In this document: positions 43,909 through 53,267 of the stretch, piece by piece
How positions within the stretch are numbered: position 1 is the first letter of the stretch
Layout: the number at the start of each line of letters is the position of its first letter
Assembly: GCF_900104385.1 (NCBI RefSeq)
Contig: NZ_FNJA01000006.1
Span: forward strand, 310,001-374,000
Source of the DNA: Rhodoferax sp. OV413
Lineage (GTDB): Bacteria > Pseudomonadota > Gammaproteobacteria > Burkholderiales > Burkholderiaceae_C
Direction: 5' to 3'
DNA length: 64,000 nucleotides
Made by a program: the position numbers and the translations under genes
Notes under the pieces: model-generated
Told to the model about the DNA's origin: nothing
Seen by the model: the letters and a program-made list of their open reading frames with translations, nothing else
Database searches by the model: none

Positions 43909-44841
43909 CTAGCTAACCCACGCATCCCGTACAGCGCGAAGGTGGCGCCAGTCGGTCCCGCAGCAGCCGCCCAGTACGTTCAGCCGCGGCAAGACACTTT
44001 TGAGGCCGCGGTACCGTTGAGCAAGGTCCGTCGGATCGCCTATGTCCAGTTCGGTTGATTCATCGAGTTCAGCATGGCTCTTGGTCGAGGCGTTGGCACG
44101 TAGGCCCTGGATGCGCCTGATCCACGGTGCGCTGCTTGTCAAAGCATGCTCGAAATGCGTCGGATGCGCGCAATTGATGGCGAAGTAGGCCGGCGGAGTG
44201 GACGCGTCCACTCTTTCTATGGCGTCCCCCAGCGTCTCTCCACTGGGCAGTCGGCCATCCATCTCAACAGTGAATGAGATGGCGACGGGCAATCCCACAC
44301 GCTGCGCCGCCATGGAGATGCCCAGGGCCTCAGCTGATGTGGTCATGGTGACGGCCGCGAGCATGTCGACGCCGCCAGCGGCAAGCGCCTCAGCCTGCTG
44401 GTGGTGATAGTCGGCAGCGTCATCCACGCTGTCGGGTGCTTCAGCAATGTAGCCGTCTCCCCGCGGACCGATGACGCCACTTACAACAATGGGCCCACTG
44501 AGGCGTGGCGCCCAGCGCGCGCGCATCGCGCACATCATCTGCGCCGCTTGGGTGTTGAGTGCTCTCAGGCGCGCGGCATCAACGCCCAGCAGAGTGGCCC
44601 AATCGGAGCTGGCGCGCCACGTAGGTGTTTCAAGTATGAATCCAGCCCCGGGCGTCTCGCCGCAGAGTTCGAGATACGGAACGTAGTAGCTCTTCAAGCG
44701 CTCGCGGCCAAGCTCATCATCCAGTAGCGTGAACGCAGCGAAGTGCGGCAATTCAATCTTGTCGAGAAAAACGAGCGAAGTCTCGAGGCCGCCATCGCTC
44801 AAGAAGGTGCCCCCAGCGAGCTGAGGAAGTGCGCTAGCCAT
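43909..44841 (-). CDS. homocysteine S-methyltransferase family protein
   Basis: This 310-residue protein has the zinc cysteines of the family: one in YFAINCAHPTHFE (about residue 220) and the pair in NVLGGCCGTDWRHL (about 290). The start GGTFLSDGGLETSLVF matches the homocysteine-binding barrel. It would methylate homocysteine using S-methylmethionine or S-adenosylmethionine, or a related thiol. Start at 44841 is backed by AAAGGAGA. It lies downstream of a possible truncated gene. Confidence 0.88.
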   Translation of the reverse strand: MASALPQLAGGTFLSDGGLETSLVFLDKIELPHFAAFTLLDDELGRERLKSYYVPYLELCGETPGAGFILETPTWRASSDWATLLGVDAARLRALNTQAAQMMCAMRARWAPRLSGPIVVSGVIGPRGDGYIAEAPDSVDDAADYHHQQAEALAAGGVDMLAAVTMTTSAEALGISMAAQRVGLPVAISFTVEMDGRLPSGETLGDAIERVDASTPPAYFAINCAHPTHFEHALTSSAPWIRRIQGLRANASTKSHAELDESTELDIGDPTDLAQRYRGLKSVLPRLNVLGGCCGTDWRHLRAVRDAWVS

Positions 44842-45068
44842 GCTCTGTCTCCTTTGGCAAAACCGTCTAAGCGAACACGCAGCCATTTGCCTTCCAGCAG
44901 TTGCCAGGGGGCAAGGTCGAGGATGCCCAGCTTGACCGCCCGCATGAAATGACGCGGGTACTTGAGCCATGGGGGCTCTCGGATTCTGTCAGCAACCTGG
45001 CATCGAGACAATCGACCGGGAGGCCGATAGTAGCCTTTGCTCACTTTCTCGGGAACCATGGACGGCAC
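44799..45068 (-). pseudogene. possible remnant of an SMI1/KNR4-like (immunity-type) gene
   Basis: An 89-codon frame carries PPWLKYPRHFMRAVKLGILD and LAPWQLLEGKWL, which resembles the W..YP......V..GL.DL.PW pattern of SMI1/KNR4-fold proteins, here in the part that usually precedes PFA.R..NDDIACF. That C-terminal part is missing, and the frame runs into the methyltransferase start. It may be the relic of a deletion. The match is by eye and weak. Confidence 0.3.
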
Positions 45069-45106
45069 AGGCCTTCAAGCGGTTGTCGGCTTAGCACCGA
45101 GCCCGC

Positions 45107-45511
45107 TCAGCCCGCACTGCTCTCCGGCAGCTTGGCAATCACCTTGATTTCGAAGTCGAAGCCATATAGCCAGGTCACGCCGACCCCCGTCAGCGTCGGG
45201 TGCGGCGCCTGGCCCCAGTAGTCGGGGAACACCTTCCAGATGGTTTCGAATTTCGACGCCGGGTCGACGATGAAGACGGTGACGTCCACTACGTCATCAA
45301 AGCTGCACCCGGCGGCTTTCAGGATGCCGTTCAGGTTATCAAAGGCGAGGCGAACCTGCGCTTCCAGGTCGGGCTCGGGCGAACCGTCTTCGCGGCTGCC
45401 AACCTGGCCGGACACGAATAAAAAACCGTTAGAGCGTACTGCTGGCGAGTAGCGGTTGCGCTCGTAGAGCGCCTGGCGGCCGGGTGGGAAAACAACGTCG
45501 CGTTGGGTCAT
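45107..45511 (-). CDS. RidA family protein
   Basis: This 134-residue protein has the RidA/YjgF pattern: RYSPAVRSNGFLFVSGQVGS at the start, DLEAQVRLAFDNLNGILKAA in the middle and DFEIKVIAKLP at the end. RidA proteins hydrolyse reactive enamine/imine intermediates, though some members of this branch have other substrates; the usual Arg near the C-terminus is not obvious here. AAGGACAGTC precedes the ATG at 45511. It is divergent from the LysR gene, its likely regulator. Confidence 0.85.
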   Translation of the reverse strand: MTQRDVVFPPGRQALYERNRYSPAVRSNGFLFVSGQVGSREDGSPEPDLEAQVRLAFDNLNGILKAAGCSFDDVVDVTVFIVDPASKFETIWKVFPDYWGQAPHPTLTGVGVTWLYGFDFEIKVIAKLPESSAG

Positions 45512-45592
45512 GACTGTCCTTGTTAGGGGTGAAAGATGGAGCCACTTTAGAGCGCCGTGCTTCGCGGATAAACAGCCAAGCCCACCCATCAC

Positions 45593-45611
45593 TGTTTGTA
45601 AAATCCAAACA
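45593..45611. promoter_or_regulatory. candidate LysR binding site
   Basis: TGTTTG (45593-45598) and CAAACA (45606-45611) are perfect inverted arms with a 7-base spacer, fitting the T-N11-A type of LysR sites. It lies between the divergent RidA and LysR genes, 82 bases before RidA and 37 before LysR. Confidence 0.5.
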
Positions 45612-45647
45612 ATCGGCAACGTTAATGTCGAGGTATGGGGAGCAGCG

Positions 45648-46562
45648 ATGGACCGTTTCGATGCCATGCAGGCCTTCGCCCGGGTGGTGGAAACCGGCAG
45701 CTTCACCAAGGCGGCCGAGACCTTGCACATGAGCAAGACCAGCGTGACGCAGCTGGTGCAGCAGCTGGAGGCGCGGCTGCGCGTGCGGCTGCTGAACCGC
45801 ACCACTCGCAAGGTCAACGTCACGGCCGATGGCGCGGCCTATTACGAACGGGTGCTGCGCATCCTGGCCGACGTGGACGATGCCGAGACCAGCCTGTCCA
45901 GCGCATCCGCGGCACCGCGTGGCCGGCTGCGGGTCGATGTCCCCAGCCCCCTGGCCCGCATGGTGCTGGTGCCGGCATTGCCGGCCTTCCACGCCCAATA
46001 CCCTGACATCCAGATTGACATGGGTGTGAGCGACCGCATGGTGGACATCATTGACGAAAGCGTGGACTGCGTGGTGCGCGGCGGCGAGCTCACCGACCAG
46101 TCGCTGGTGGCCCGCCACGTCGGCGACCTGCAGCTTGGCGTGTACGCCGCGCCCAGCTACCTGGCGCAGGCCGGCACGCCGGCGCACCCGCGGGAGCTGG
46201 AGGACACGCACCACCGCGTCGTGGGCTTCCTATGGGCGCGCAGCGGCAAGACCTTTCCGTACGCCATGCACCGCGACGCCGAGAGCACCACGGTGCAAGG
46301 CCGCTACGTGTTTTCGGTGGACGACGGCAATGCCTACCTGGCGGCCGGCCTGGCCGGCGTCGGCGTGCTGTGGCTGCCGGACTACATGGCCAAGCCGCAC
46401 CGGGCCAGTGGCGAACTGGTGCCCTTGTTCGCGGACTGGCGCCTGGACCCCATGCCGCTGTACCTGGCGTTTGCGCCGAACCGGCATGTCAGCAGCAAAC
46501 TGCGGGTGTTCATCGACTGGGTCATCGGGCTGATGGCGCAGCACGCACCTATCGCTGGGTGA
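45648..46562 (+). CDS. LysR family transcriptional regulator
   Basis: This 304-residue protein has a LysR helix-turn-helix (MDRFDAMQAFARVVETGSFT, then KTSVTQLVQQLEARLRVRLL) and a substrate-binding domain of the usual length. GGGGAGCAGCG precedes the ATG at 45648, so I prefer it over an earlier open start. It is divergent from the RidA-family gene and the palindrome at 45593 lies between. The effector is unknown. Confidence 0.9.
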   Translation: MDRFDAMQAFARVVETGSFTKAAETLHMSKTSVTQLVQQLEARLRVRLLNRTTRKVNVTADGAAYYERVLRILADVDDAETSLSSASAAPRGRLRVDVPSPLARMVLVPALPAFHAQYPDIQIDMGVSDRMVDIIDESVDCVVRGGELTDQSLVARHVGDLQLGVYAAPSYLAQAGTPAHPRELEDTHHRVVGFLWARSGKTFPYAMHRDAESTTVQGRYVFSVDDGNAYLAAGLAGVGVLWLPDYMAKPHRASGELVPLFADWRLDPMPLYLAFAPNRHVSSKLRVFIDWVIGLMAQHAPIAG

Positions 46563-46590
46563 CCGGCTGCGTGAGCGTGGCGGTAGGGTC

Positions 46591-46656
46591 TGGTTTCTAG
46601 ATTAAATCTGCCTCTGCCGCAATATCCATAAGCACAAGCAGCTATTAATAATGTAG
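46591..46656 (+). repeat. palindromic intergenic repeat, copy 3
   Basis: TCTGCCTCTGCCGCAATATC, then CATAAGCACAAGCAGCTATT and AATAATGTAG, matches the consensus closely and is most like the copy at 48.6 kb. It lies between the LysR gene and the convergent SDR gene. Confidence 0.7.
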
Positions 46657-46701
46657 TGATTTGCGTGCGCTGCATTCCTGCCCAGACCGCCCGTTGCTTT
46701 C

Positions 46702-47457
46702 TCAGATGCTTTGCCCGCCCGACACCTCGATACGCTGTGCGGTAACCCAACGGTTGTCCGGCCGCAGCAAGCTGGCCACCATGGGGCCGATGTCGTCGGG
46801 GAGTCCTACCCTGCCCAGTGCGGTGATGTTGGCGAAGGCTTGGTTGTAGCCCGGGGTGTCGCGCACGGCGCCCCCGAGGAAGTCGGTTTCGATGGCGCCC
46901 GGCGCAACGGTGTTGGCGGTGATGCCGCGGCTGCCCAATTCCTTGGCCATATAGAGCGTCATGATTTCTACCGCCCCCTTGGCCGCCGAGTACGCCGAGA
47001 AGCCCGGGAAAGACACACGGGTCAGACCGGATGAGAAATTGACGATGCGGCCCTTGTCTGCCAGCAATGGCAGCAGCGCCTGCGTCAGGAAGAATACGCC
47101 CTTCACATGCACATTGAATAGGCTGTCGAATTGTGCTTCCGTGGTTTCCGCCAAGCTAGCCATTTCGCCGTGGCCTGCGTTGTTGATGAGGTGGTCGAAG
47201 CTCGAGCGTCCCCAGCGCTCCGTCAGGGCGGTTCGGGTTGCATTTGCAAAAGCCGGAAAAGCTGAAATGGTGGACACATCGAGCTGCAGGGCCACAGCGT
47301 TGCGGCCCATGCGTTCGATTTCGGCTACGACAGCTTGGGCATCGTCGGCGCCGCTGCGGTAGGTGAGGATGACGTCACCGCCGTGCCGGGCGATGCTCAA
47401 TGCGGTGTTGCGACCCAGCCCGCGGCTGCCGCCTGTGACCAAAGAAATAGCGCTCAT
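46702..47457 (-). CDS. SDR family oxidoreductase
   Basis: This 251-residue short-chain dehydrogenase has the NAD(P) motif TGGSRGLGRNTA, the NNAG motif (INNAGHGEMA), the catalytic Ser in IVNFSSGLTR, and YSAAKGAVEIMTLYMAKEL with Tyr and Lys. The closing RIEVSGGQSI is typical. It reduces or oxidises an unknown alcohol or ketone. Start at 47457 is preferred because GAGGA lies 6 bases before it. It is divergent from the AraC gene. Confidence 0.9.
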   Translation of the reverse strand: MSAISLVTGGSRGLGRNTALSIARHGGDVILTYRSGADDAQAVVAEIERMGRNAVALQLDVSTISAFPAFANATRTALTERWGRSSFDHLINNAGHGEMASLAETTEAQFDSLFNVHVKGVFFLTQALLPLLADKGRIVNFSSGLTRVSFPGFSAYSAAKGAVEIMTLYMAKELGSRGITANTVAPGAIETDFLGGAVRDTPGYNQAFANITALGRVGLPDDIGPMVASLLRPDNRWVTAQRIEVSGGQSI

Positions 47458-47596
47458 TTTCATTCCTCGAAAGTTCATGTTGAAGACCATGGATTCTTCA
47501 GCCAAGGCCTTCAGAGGAATTGCGCGTAAATCGGTAATTCTTGCCTAAAAGTCCGGCACGATGCCGCGACCACAGTCCCTGGCATAGACTGAGTCC

Positions 47597-48490
47597 ATGA
47601 CCCAGAAGCTTCTTGAGATTGCTTTCCGCTTCGCCGAGTCGAATGCCGACCGCGATGGCGTTGCACGCACGTCCATCCCCGGCGTCACCGTCATCCGAGA
47701 GACAGTTCCGGGCGCGATGCAGTACGCCATCAACAGGCCTTTGGTGGCTCTGGTGCTGCAAGGTCGCAAGCGTGTAGCGATGGGACGCGAGACGTTTGAG
47801 TTCGGTGCAGGCGAATCGCTGCTCATCACCACCGATGTACCGACAGTCAGCGAAATCACCAGAGCCAGCGCGGCTGCGCCCTATGTTTCCATCGTCTTCG
47901 ACCTGGATATCGCCGTTCTCGAAAGCCTTGTGGTGGAGATGGGCGCAGCGCCCTGGGCCATTGGTCAGGCAGTGCGGGTCGATCCTACGGGGCCGGATGT
48001 CGCTGACTGCGCCTTGCGGCTGATGGCCTTGCTCGAACGTCCGGCTTCGCTGGCGGTACTACAGGCGCAGCTACTGCGCGAGCTGCATTTCTGGCTGCTC
48101 ACGGGCCAGCACGCTGGCGCCATCAGGGCTCTGGGGGTGGTAGACAGCCACGCCCAGCGCATAGGCCGGGCTGTGGCGCGCATCCGCGGCGGTTACGCCC
48201 AGGTTCTGCACGTCGAGCAACTAGCGGCAGTTGCCGACATGAGCGTCTCGACGTTTCACGAACACTTTCGTACCATCACTTCGGTGACGCCGATCCAGTT
48301 GCAAAAGCGGCTCCGGCTCATCGAAGCGCGCCGGAAGCTGCTTTCGGAAGGCCTGATGGTGGCCCACGCAGCGCACAGCGTGGGTTATGAGAGCGTTCCA
48401 CAGTTCACCCGCGACTATGGCCGCTTGTTCGGCATGTCTCCCGCACGAGAGGTCAGGATGGTCAGGCTGAAGCTGGCATCCACGGCCTGA
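47597..48490 (+). CDS. AraC family transcriptional regulator
   Basis: This 297-residue protein has an N-terminal cupin-type AraC sensor (about 25-160; YAINRPLVALVLQGRKRVAM) and a C-terminal double helix-turn-helix (about 195-290; VEQLAAVADMSVSTFHEHFR, then VGYESVPQFTRDYGRLFGMS). It is divergent from the SDR gene across a 139-base gap, its likely target. This pairing (AraC with SDR) is common in proteobacteria. The inducer is unknown. Confidence 0.9.
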   Translation: MTQKLLEIAFRFAESNADRDGVARTSIPGVTVIRETVPGAMQYAINRPLVALVLQGRKRVAMGRETFEFGAGESLLITTDVPTVSEITRASAAAPYVSIVFDLDIAVLESLVVEMGAAPWAIGQAVRVDPTGPDVADCALRLMALLERPASLAVLQAQLLRELHFWLLTGQHAGAIRALGVVDSHAQRIGRAVARIRGGYAQVLHVEQLAAVADMSVSTFHEHFRTITSVTPIQLQKRLRLIEARRKLLSEGLMVAHAAHSVGYESVPQFTRDYGRLFGMSPAREVRMVRLKLASTA

Positions 48491-48554
48491 GGCCGCGGAT
48501 GCGCCGAATCCAATGGCAGTCACCAACCCGTCCGGCACGGTAGTGCTTGGTCGG

Positions 48555-48617
48555 TTTTGAATCAAATCGGCTTCTACCGCAATATCTACTAGCGCAGACA
48601 GCTACTAAAAACATAGT
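48555..48617 (+). repeat. palindromic intergenic repeat, copy 4
   Basis: AATCAAATCGGCTTCTACCG, then CAATATCTACTAGCGCAGAC and AGCTACTAAAAACATAG, aligned to the family over about 62 bases. It lies between the AraC gene and argG, 100 bases before argG. Confidence 0.7.
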
Positions 48618-48683
48618 GATCCTCGCCCGCTGCAGCTAGGCCGCAATGCCTCTCCACCAAGGGCATTCCCGCGCGTCAATTAA

Positions 48684-50063
<1,380 letters not shown>

Positions 50064-50091
50064 GCCCCGGTGCCGGCGGGCTGAGGGGTAT

Positions 50092-50802
50092 TCAAGCCCA
50101 CTCCCGCCGGCTGTTTTCCACCCAGCGCTGCTGCGATGCCTTGAGGTGGGCGCGCATCGCGGTTTGCGCTTCCAGCACATCGCGGCGCTCCAGCGCCTGC
50201 AGTATGGCCTCGTGCTCGTGCAGCGCCTCGGCCCAGGTCAGGCTGCTTTCCGAATGCTCGCGCAGCTGCGCCGAGATCGGACTGTGGCGCTCGTCAAACA
50301 ACTCCCCCACCAGCCGCACCAGCACCGCATTGCCGGTCAAGGCGGCAATCGCCAGATGGAACTGCCGGTCGTGCGCCAGCGGCGGGCGCTGCTGGGCGAC
50401 GGCGCTGCGCATGTCTTCCAGCGCCTGGCGCACCGGCGCCAGCGTTTCGGGCGTGGCCAGGGCGCAAACCTGCATGGCCACCGAGCCCTCCAGCAGCGCG
50501 CGCGCCTGCATCAGCTCGCTCGGGCTTTCGCCCATGGCTGCCGTCGCCTGGGACGTGCGTGCTGAGGGCGCGCATACGTAGACGCCCGCGCCCATCCGCA
50601 CTTCCACACTACCGTCGATCTCCAGCGCGATCAGGGCTTCGCGCACCGAGGGCCGGGATACCCCCAACTGCTGCGCCAGGTCGCGCTCCGGAGGCAGGCG
50701 GGTGCCGGGCGGGTAGGTGCCTTTCTGGATGAAGGCACGGATCTGGTCGGCAATCTGTTGGTAGAGCCGCCGGGTGTCCACCTGTTTGAGTTGTTCCAGC
50801 AT
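50092..50802 (-). CDS. FadR/GntR (FCD) family regulator of the adjacent transporter operon
   Basis: This 236-residue protein has a GntR winged helix (about 10-75: TYPPGTRLPPERDLAQQLGV, then SRPSVREALIALEIDGSVEV) and an FCD ligand domain (about 95-225) with the metal His residues in HLAIAALTGN and HEAILQALERRD. FCD regulators respond to sugar acids, carboxylates or amino acids. TTGG-N5-CCAA sites lie before its own gene and before the divergent transporter, so it likely controls both. Confidence 0.9.
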   Translation of the reverse strand: MLEQLKQVDTRRLYQQIADQIRAFIQKGTYPPGTRLPPERDLAQQLGVSRPSVREALIALEIDGSVEVRMGAGVYVCAPSARTSQATAAMGESPSELMQARALLEGSVAMQVCALATPETLAPVRQALEDMRSAVAQQRPPLAHDRQFHLAIAALTGNAVLVRLVGELFDERHSPISAQLREHSESSLTWAEALHEHEAILQALERRDVLEAQTAMRAHLKASQQRWVENSRREWA

Positions 50803-50835
50803 CGGTATTCCTGTGTCTGCAGGGCAAGGACGGGA

Positions 50836-50848
50836 TTGGCCTTACCAA
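50836..50848. promoter_or_regulatory. GntR operator copy 1
   Basis: TTGGCCTTACCAA (TTGG-N5-CCAA) lies 34 bases before the GntR start. It matches the inverted-arm form of FCD-type GntR operators. Two related copies lie near the transporter start. Confidence 0.6.
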
Positions 50849-50919
50849 GCGTTGTATCTGCGGATTCTATGGGGGCTGCTGGCGCGAGTGTGGCTGCTTT
50901 TTCGGGCTTTAGGGTAACT

Positions 50920-50963
50920 ACGGTAAGGCCAATTTGTCTTTCTAGGTAAAGTGGCCTTACCAA
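50920..50963. promoter_or_regulatory. GntR operator copies 2 and 3
   Basis: ACGGTAAGGCCAA (50920-50932) and GTGGCCTTACCAA (50951-50963) are inverted relative to each other; GGTAAGGCCA and TGGCCTTACC are exact reverse complements. Their centres are 31 bases apart (three helical turns). Copy 3 ends 36 bases before the permease start. Confidence 0.6.
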
Positions 50964-50998
50964 AAATCAAAACCCTGCCCCACGGCAGCACGAGACAC

Positions 50999-51682
50999 AT
51001 GCAGTACACATTCGATTTCAGCGCTCCGCTGGCGTACTGGCCGGACCTGCTGGCGGGCGCGGCCACCACGCTGGGGCTGTCGCTGGCAGCCACGGTGTTC
51101 GGTTTTTTGCTGGGGGTTTTTTGCGCCCTGGGGCGGATGGGGCAGTCGGCCGGCATGGCCCGGCTGTGTGCCGTGTACGTTGAGACCATCCGCAACACGC
51201 CCTTGCTGGTGCAGATCTTCATCGTCTATTTCGGCCTGGCCTCGGTGGGCTGGAAGGTGGACGCATTCACCGCGGCCACGGCGGCGCTGGTGATCAATGT
51301 CGGCGCCTACACCTCGGAGATCGTGCGCGCCGGTATCGACTCGATTCCGCGCGGCCAGCTGGAGGCGGCGGAGTGCCTGGGCCTGAGCCGCGCACAGATC
51401 CTCGCCCATGTGGTACTGCCGCCGGCCATCGAGCGGGTCTACCCGGCGCTGACCAGCCAGTACGTGCTGCTGATGCTGGCCTCGTCCATCACCTCGCAGA
51501 TTTCCGCCGAGGAGCTGACCGCCGTGGCGAATCGGGTCCAGTCGGACACCTTTCGCTCGGTGGAGACCTATTTGATCGTCGCCGTGGCCTATCTGGTGCT
51601 GTCGTTGCTGATGCGGGTGGTGTTCTGGGCCGCGAGCTATGTGGCCTTCCCGCGCCGGCGCCGCCTGGGCACCACCGTCTGA
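50999..51682 (+). CDS. amino-acid-type ABC transporter permease (HisM/GlnP family)
   Basis: This 227-residue permease has five membrane segments and the EAA-type loop GQLEAAECLGLSRAQILAHV (about residues 120-140), which docks on the ATPase. It belongs to the polar amino-acid family. I chose MQYTFDF at 50999 with GAGACAC upstream; the frame is open 48 bases further up, across the operator. It is the first gene of the operon with a second permease, an ATPase, a receptor and two dehydrogenases. Confidence 0.9.
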   Translation: MQYTFDFSAPLAYWPDLLAGAATTLGLSLAATVFGFLLGVFCALGRMGQSAGMARLCAVYVETIRNTPLLVQIFIVYFGLASVGWKVDAFTAATAALVINVGAYTSEIVRAGIDSIPRGQLEAAECLGLSRAQILAHVVLPPAIERVYPALTSQYVLLMLASSITSQISAEELTAVANRVQSDTFRSVETYLIVAVAYLVLSLLMRVVFWAASYVAFPRRRRLGTTV

Positions 51683-51692
51683 AGGGGCCGAC

Positions 51693-52343
51693 ATGACATC
51701 CTTGAGTCTTCCCCAACTGCAGTTCCTGCTCCATGGCCTGGCCTGGACCGTGCTGCTGTCGCTGATGGCCTTTGCGGGCGGTGGCCTGCTGGGCTTTGTG
51801 GTGGCCATCGTCCGGGTCTACGGGCCCGGGGGCAGCCGCCACCTGGCGATGCTCTACATCAAGCTGGTCCAGGGCACACCGCTGCTGGTGCTGCTGTCGC
51901 TGGCTTTCTTCGGCCTGCCAGCCATGGGCCTGAACATCGAGCCGCTGACCGCCGCCGGCCTGGGCCTGAGCGTCTATGTGTCGGCCTACCTCGGCGAGAT
52001 CTGGCGCGGCTGTATCCAGTCGGTGCCGGCCACCCAGGTCGAGGCCGCCGAATGCCTGGCGCTCAATTGGGGCCAGCGGCTGGTGCATGTGGTGCTGCCC
52101 CAGGCCATCAAGATCGCCACGCCGCCGACCGTGGGTTTCATGGTGCAGATCGTCAAGAACACCTCGCTGGCCTCGGCCATCGGCTTTGTCGAGCTGGCCC
52201 GCGCTGGCCAGGTCATCAACAACGCCACCTTCCAGCCCTTCGTGATCTTCGTGCTGATTGCCGCGCTGTATTTCGCGCTGTGCTACCCCTTGTCGGTGTG
52301 GAGCCGGCGCCTAGAGAGGAAATTCAATGTTGCCCATCGTTAA
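51693..52343 (+). CDS. amino-acid-type ABC transporter permease, second subunit
   Basis: This 216-residue permease has the same fold and loop (ATQVEAAECLALNWGQRLVH) as its partner, with which it forms the channel. The start at 51693 is preceded by AAGGGGCC. Its end overlaps the ATPase gene by 17 bases. The family usually moves amino acids, but the operon's two sugar-acid dehydrogenases suggest another solute. Confidence 0.9.
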   Translation: MTSLSLPQLQFLLHGLAWTVLLSLMAFAGGGLLGFVVAIVRVYGPGGSRHLAMLYIKLVQGTPLLVLLSLAFFGLPAMGLNIEPLTAAGLGLSVYVSAYLGEIWRGCIQSVPATQVEAAECLALNWGQRLVHVVLPQAIKIATPPTVGFMVQIVKNTSLASAIGFVELARAGQVINNATFQPFVIFVLIAALYFALCYPLSVWSRRLERKFNVAHR

Positions 52344-53055
52344 GGTCGAGTCGATCTCCAAAAGCTTCGGTGCCGTGCGGGTGCTGGAGGACGTGTCTTT
52401 CAATGTCAACAAGGGCAGCGTGGTTGCCATCATCGGCCGCAGTGGCTCGGGCAAGAGCACGGCGCTGCGCTGCATCGACCGGCTGGAGACGGTGGACAGC
52501 GGCCGCATCGAGGTCTGCGGCCACAACATCACCTCGCCCAAGCTCGACCTGCAGCAGCTGCGCCGCGACGTGGGCATCGTGTTCCAGAGCTACAACCTGT
52601 TCCCGCACATGACGGTCGAGCAGAACATCATGCTGGCGCCGCGCCTGGTGCTCAAGGGTGCGAAGGCCGAGCTGCGCGAGCGCGCCCACAAGGTGCTGGC
52701 CCAGGTCGGGCTGGCAGAGAAGGCCGATGCCTACCCCTCGCAGCTCTCCGGTGGCCAGCAGCAGCGCGTGGCGATTGCCCGCTCGCTGGCCATGGCGCCG
52801 CAGCTGATGCTGTTCGACGAAGTGACTTCGGCGCTCGACCCCGAGCTCACCGGCGAGGTGCTGCGCGTGATGGAAAAGCTGGCCGCCGACGGCATGACCA
52901 TGATCCTGGTCACCCATGAGATGGCTTTTGCTCGCAAGGTGGCCGACGAAGTCATCTTCATGCACCGCGGCAAGGTCTGGGAGCAAGGCCCGGGCTCCAT
53001 GCTCGATGCCCCCCAAACCGAAGAATTGCGCCAGTTTGTCGGCAGTGGCCTCTAG
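52327..53055 (+). CDS. amino-acid-type ABC transporter ATP-binding protein (GlnQ-like)
   Basis: This 242-residue ATPase has Walker A (GRSGSGKSTAL), signature [12 protein letters not shown], Walker B (LMLFDEVTSALD) and switch His (LVTHEMAFA). It powers the two permeases upstream. Its stop codon TAG at 53053-53055 is supplied by the left end of a MITE-like element, so the original C-terminus may have differed by a few residues. AGAGAGGAA lies just before its start. Confidence 0.93.
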   Translation: MLPIVKVESISKSFGAVRVLEDVSFNVNKGSVVAIIGRSGSGKSTALRCIDRLETVDSGRIEVCGHNITSPKLDLQQLRRDVGIVFQSYNLFPHMTVEQNIMLAPRLVLKGAKAELRERAHKVLAQVGLAEKADAYPSQLSGGQQQRVAIARSLAMAPQLMLFDEVTSALDPELTGEVLRVMEKLAADGMTMILVTHEMAFARKVADEVIFMHRGKVWEQGPGSMLDAPQTEELRQFVGSGL

Positions 53056-53218
53056 TACTGCGCCCCAGAAGTAGCGGAACAAAATGAAAGTGATGGATTC
53101 GTTCTCAGGGTTAGGCGCAAGCCGCAGCGAAGGCTGTACGCCTTCGCAAGGTTTGCAACGACACCATGGGGACGAAGACGCGCTTTCATGTTTCGTTACT
53201 TCTGGGGCGCAGTACTAG
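53052..53218. mobile_element. MITE-like element with inverted ends
   Basis: A 167-base element begins CTAGTACTGCGCCCCAGAAG at 53052 and ends with the same sequence inverted at 53218; the first 22 bases match perfectly and similarity continues to about 38 bases with a 3-base gap. Inside, GCGAAGGC (53127-53134) and GCCTTCGC (53140-53147) form a hairpin. No transposase is coded. The palindromic CTAG at both ends may be the target duplication or the element tip. It lies between ATPase and receptor genes. Confidence 0.7.
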
Positions 53219-53267
53219 CCCTGCCTGTGTTACCCGTTCCGCCCCACAACCCCCTAGGAGATACACC

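Noticed and set aside
42975-43916. A 313-codon open frame over the CBS gene and the upstream gap
   Set aside because: It overlaps the CBS protein in another frame and its composition (Arg/Pro/His-rich) is non-coding in look.
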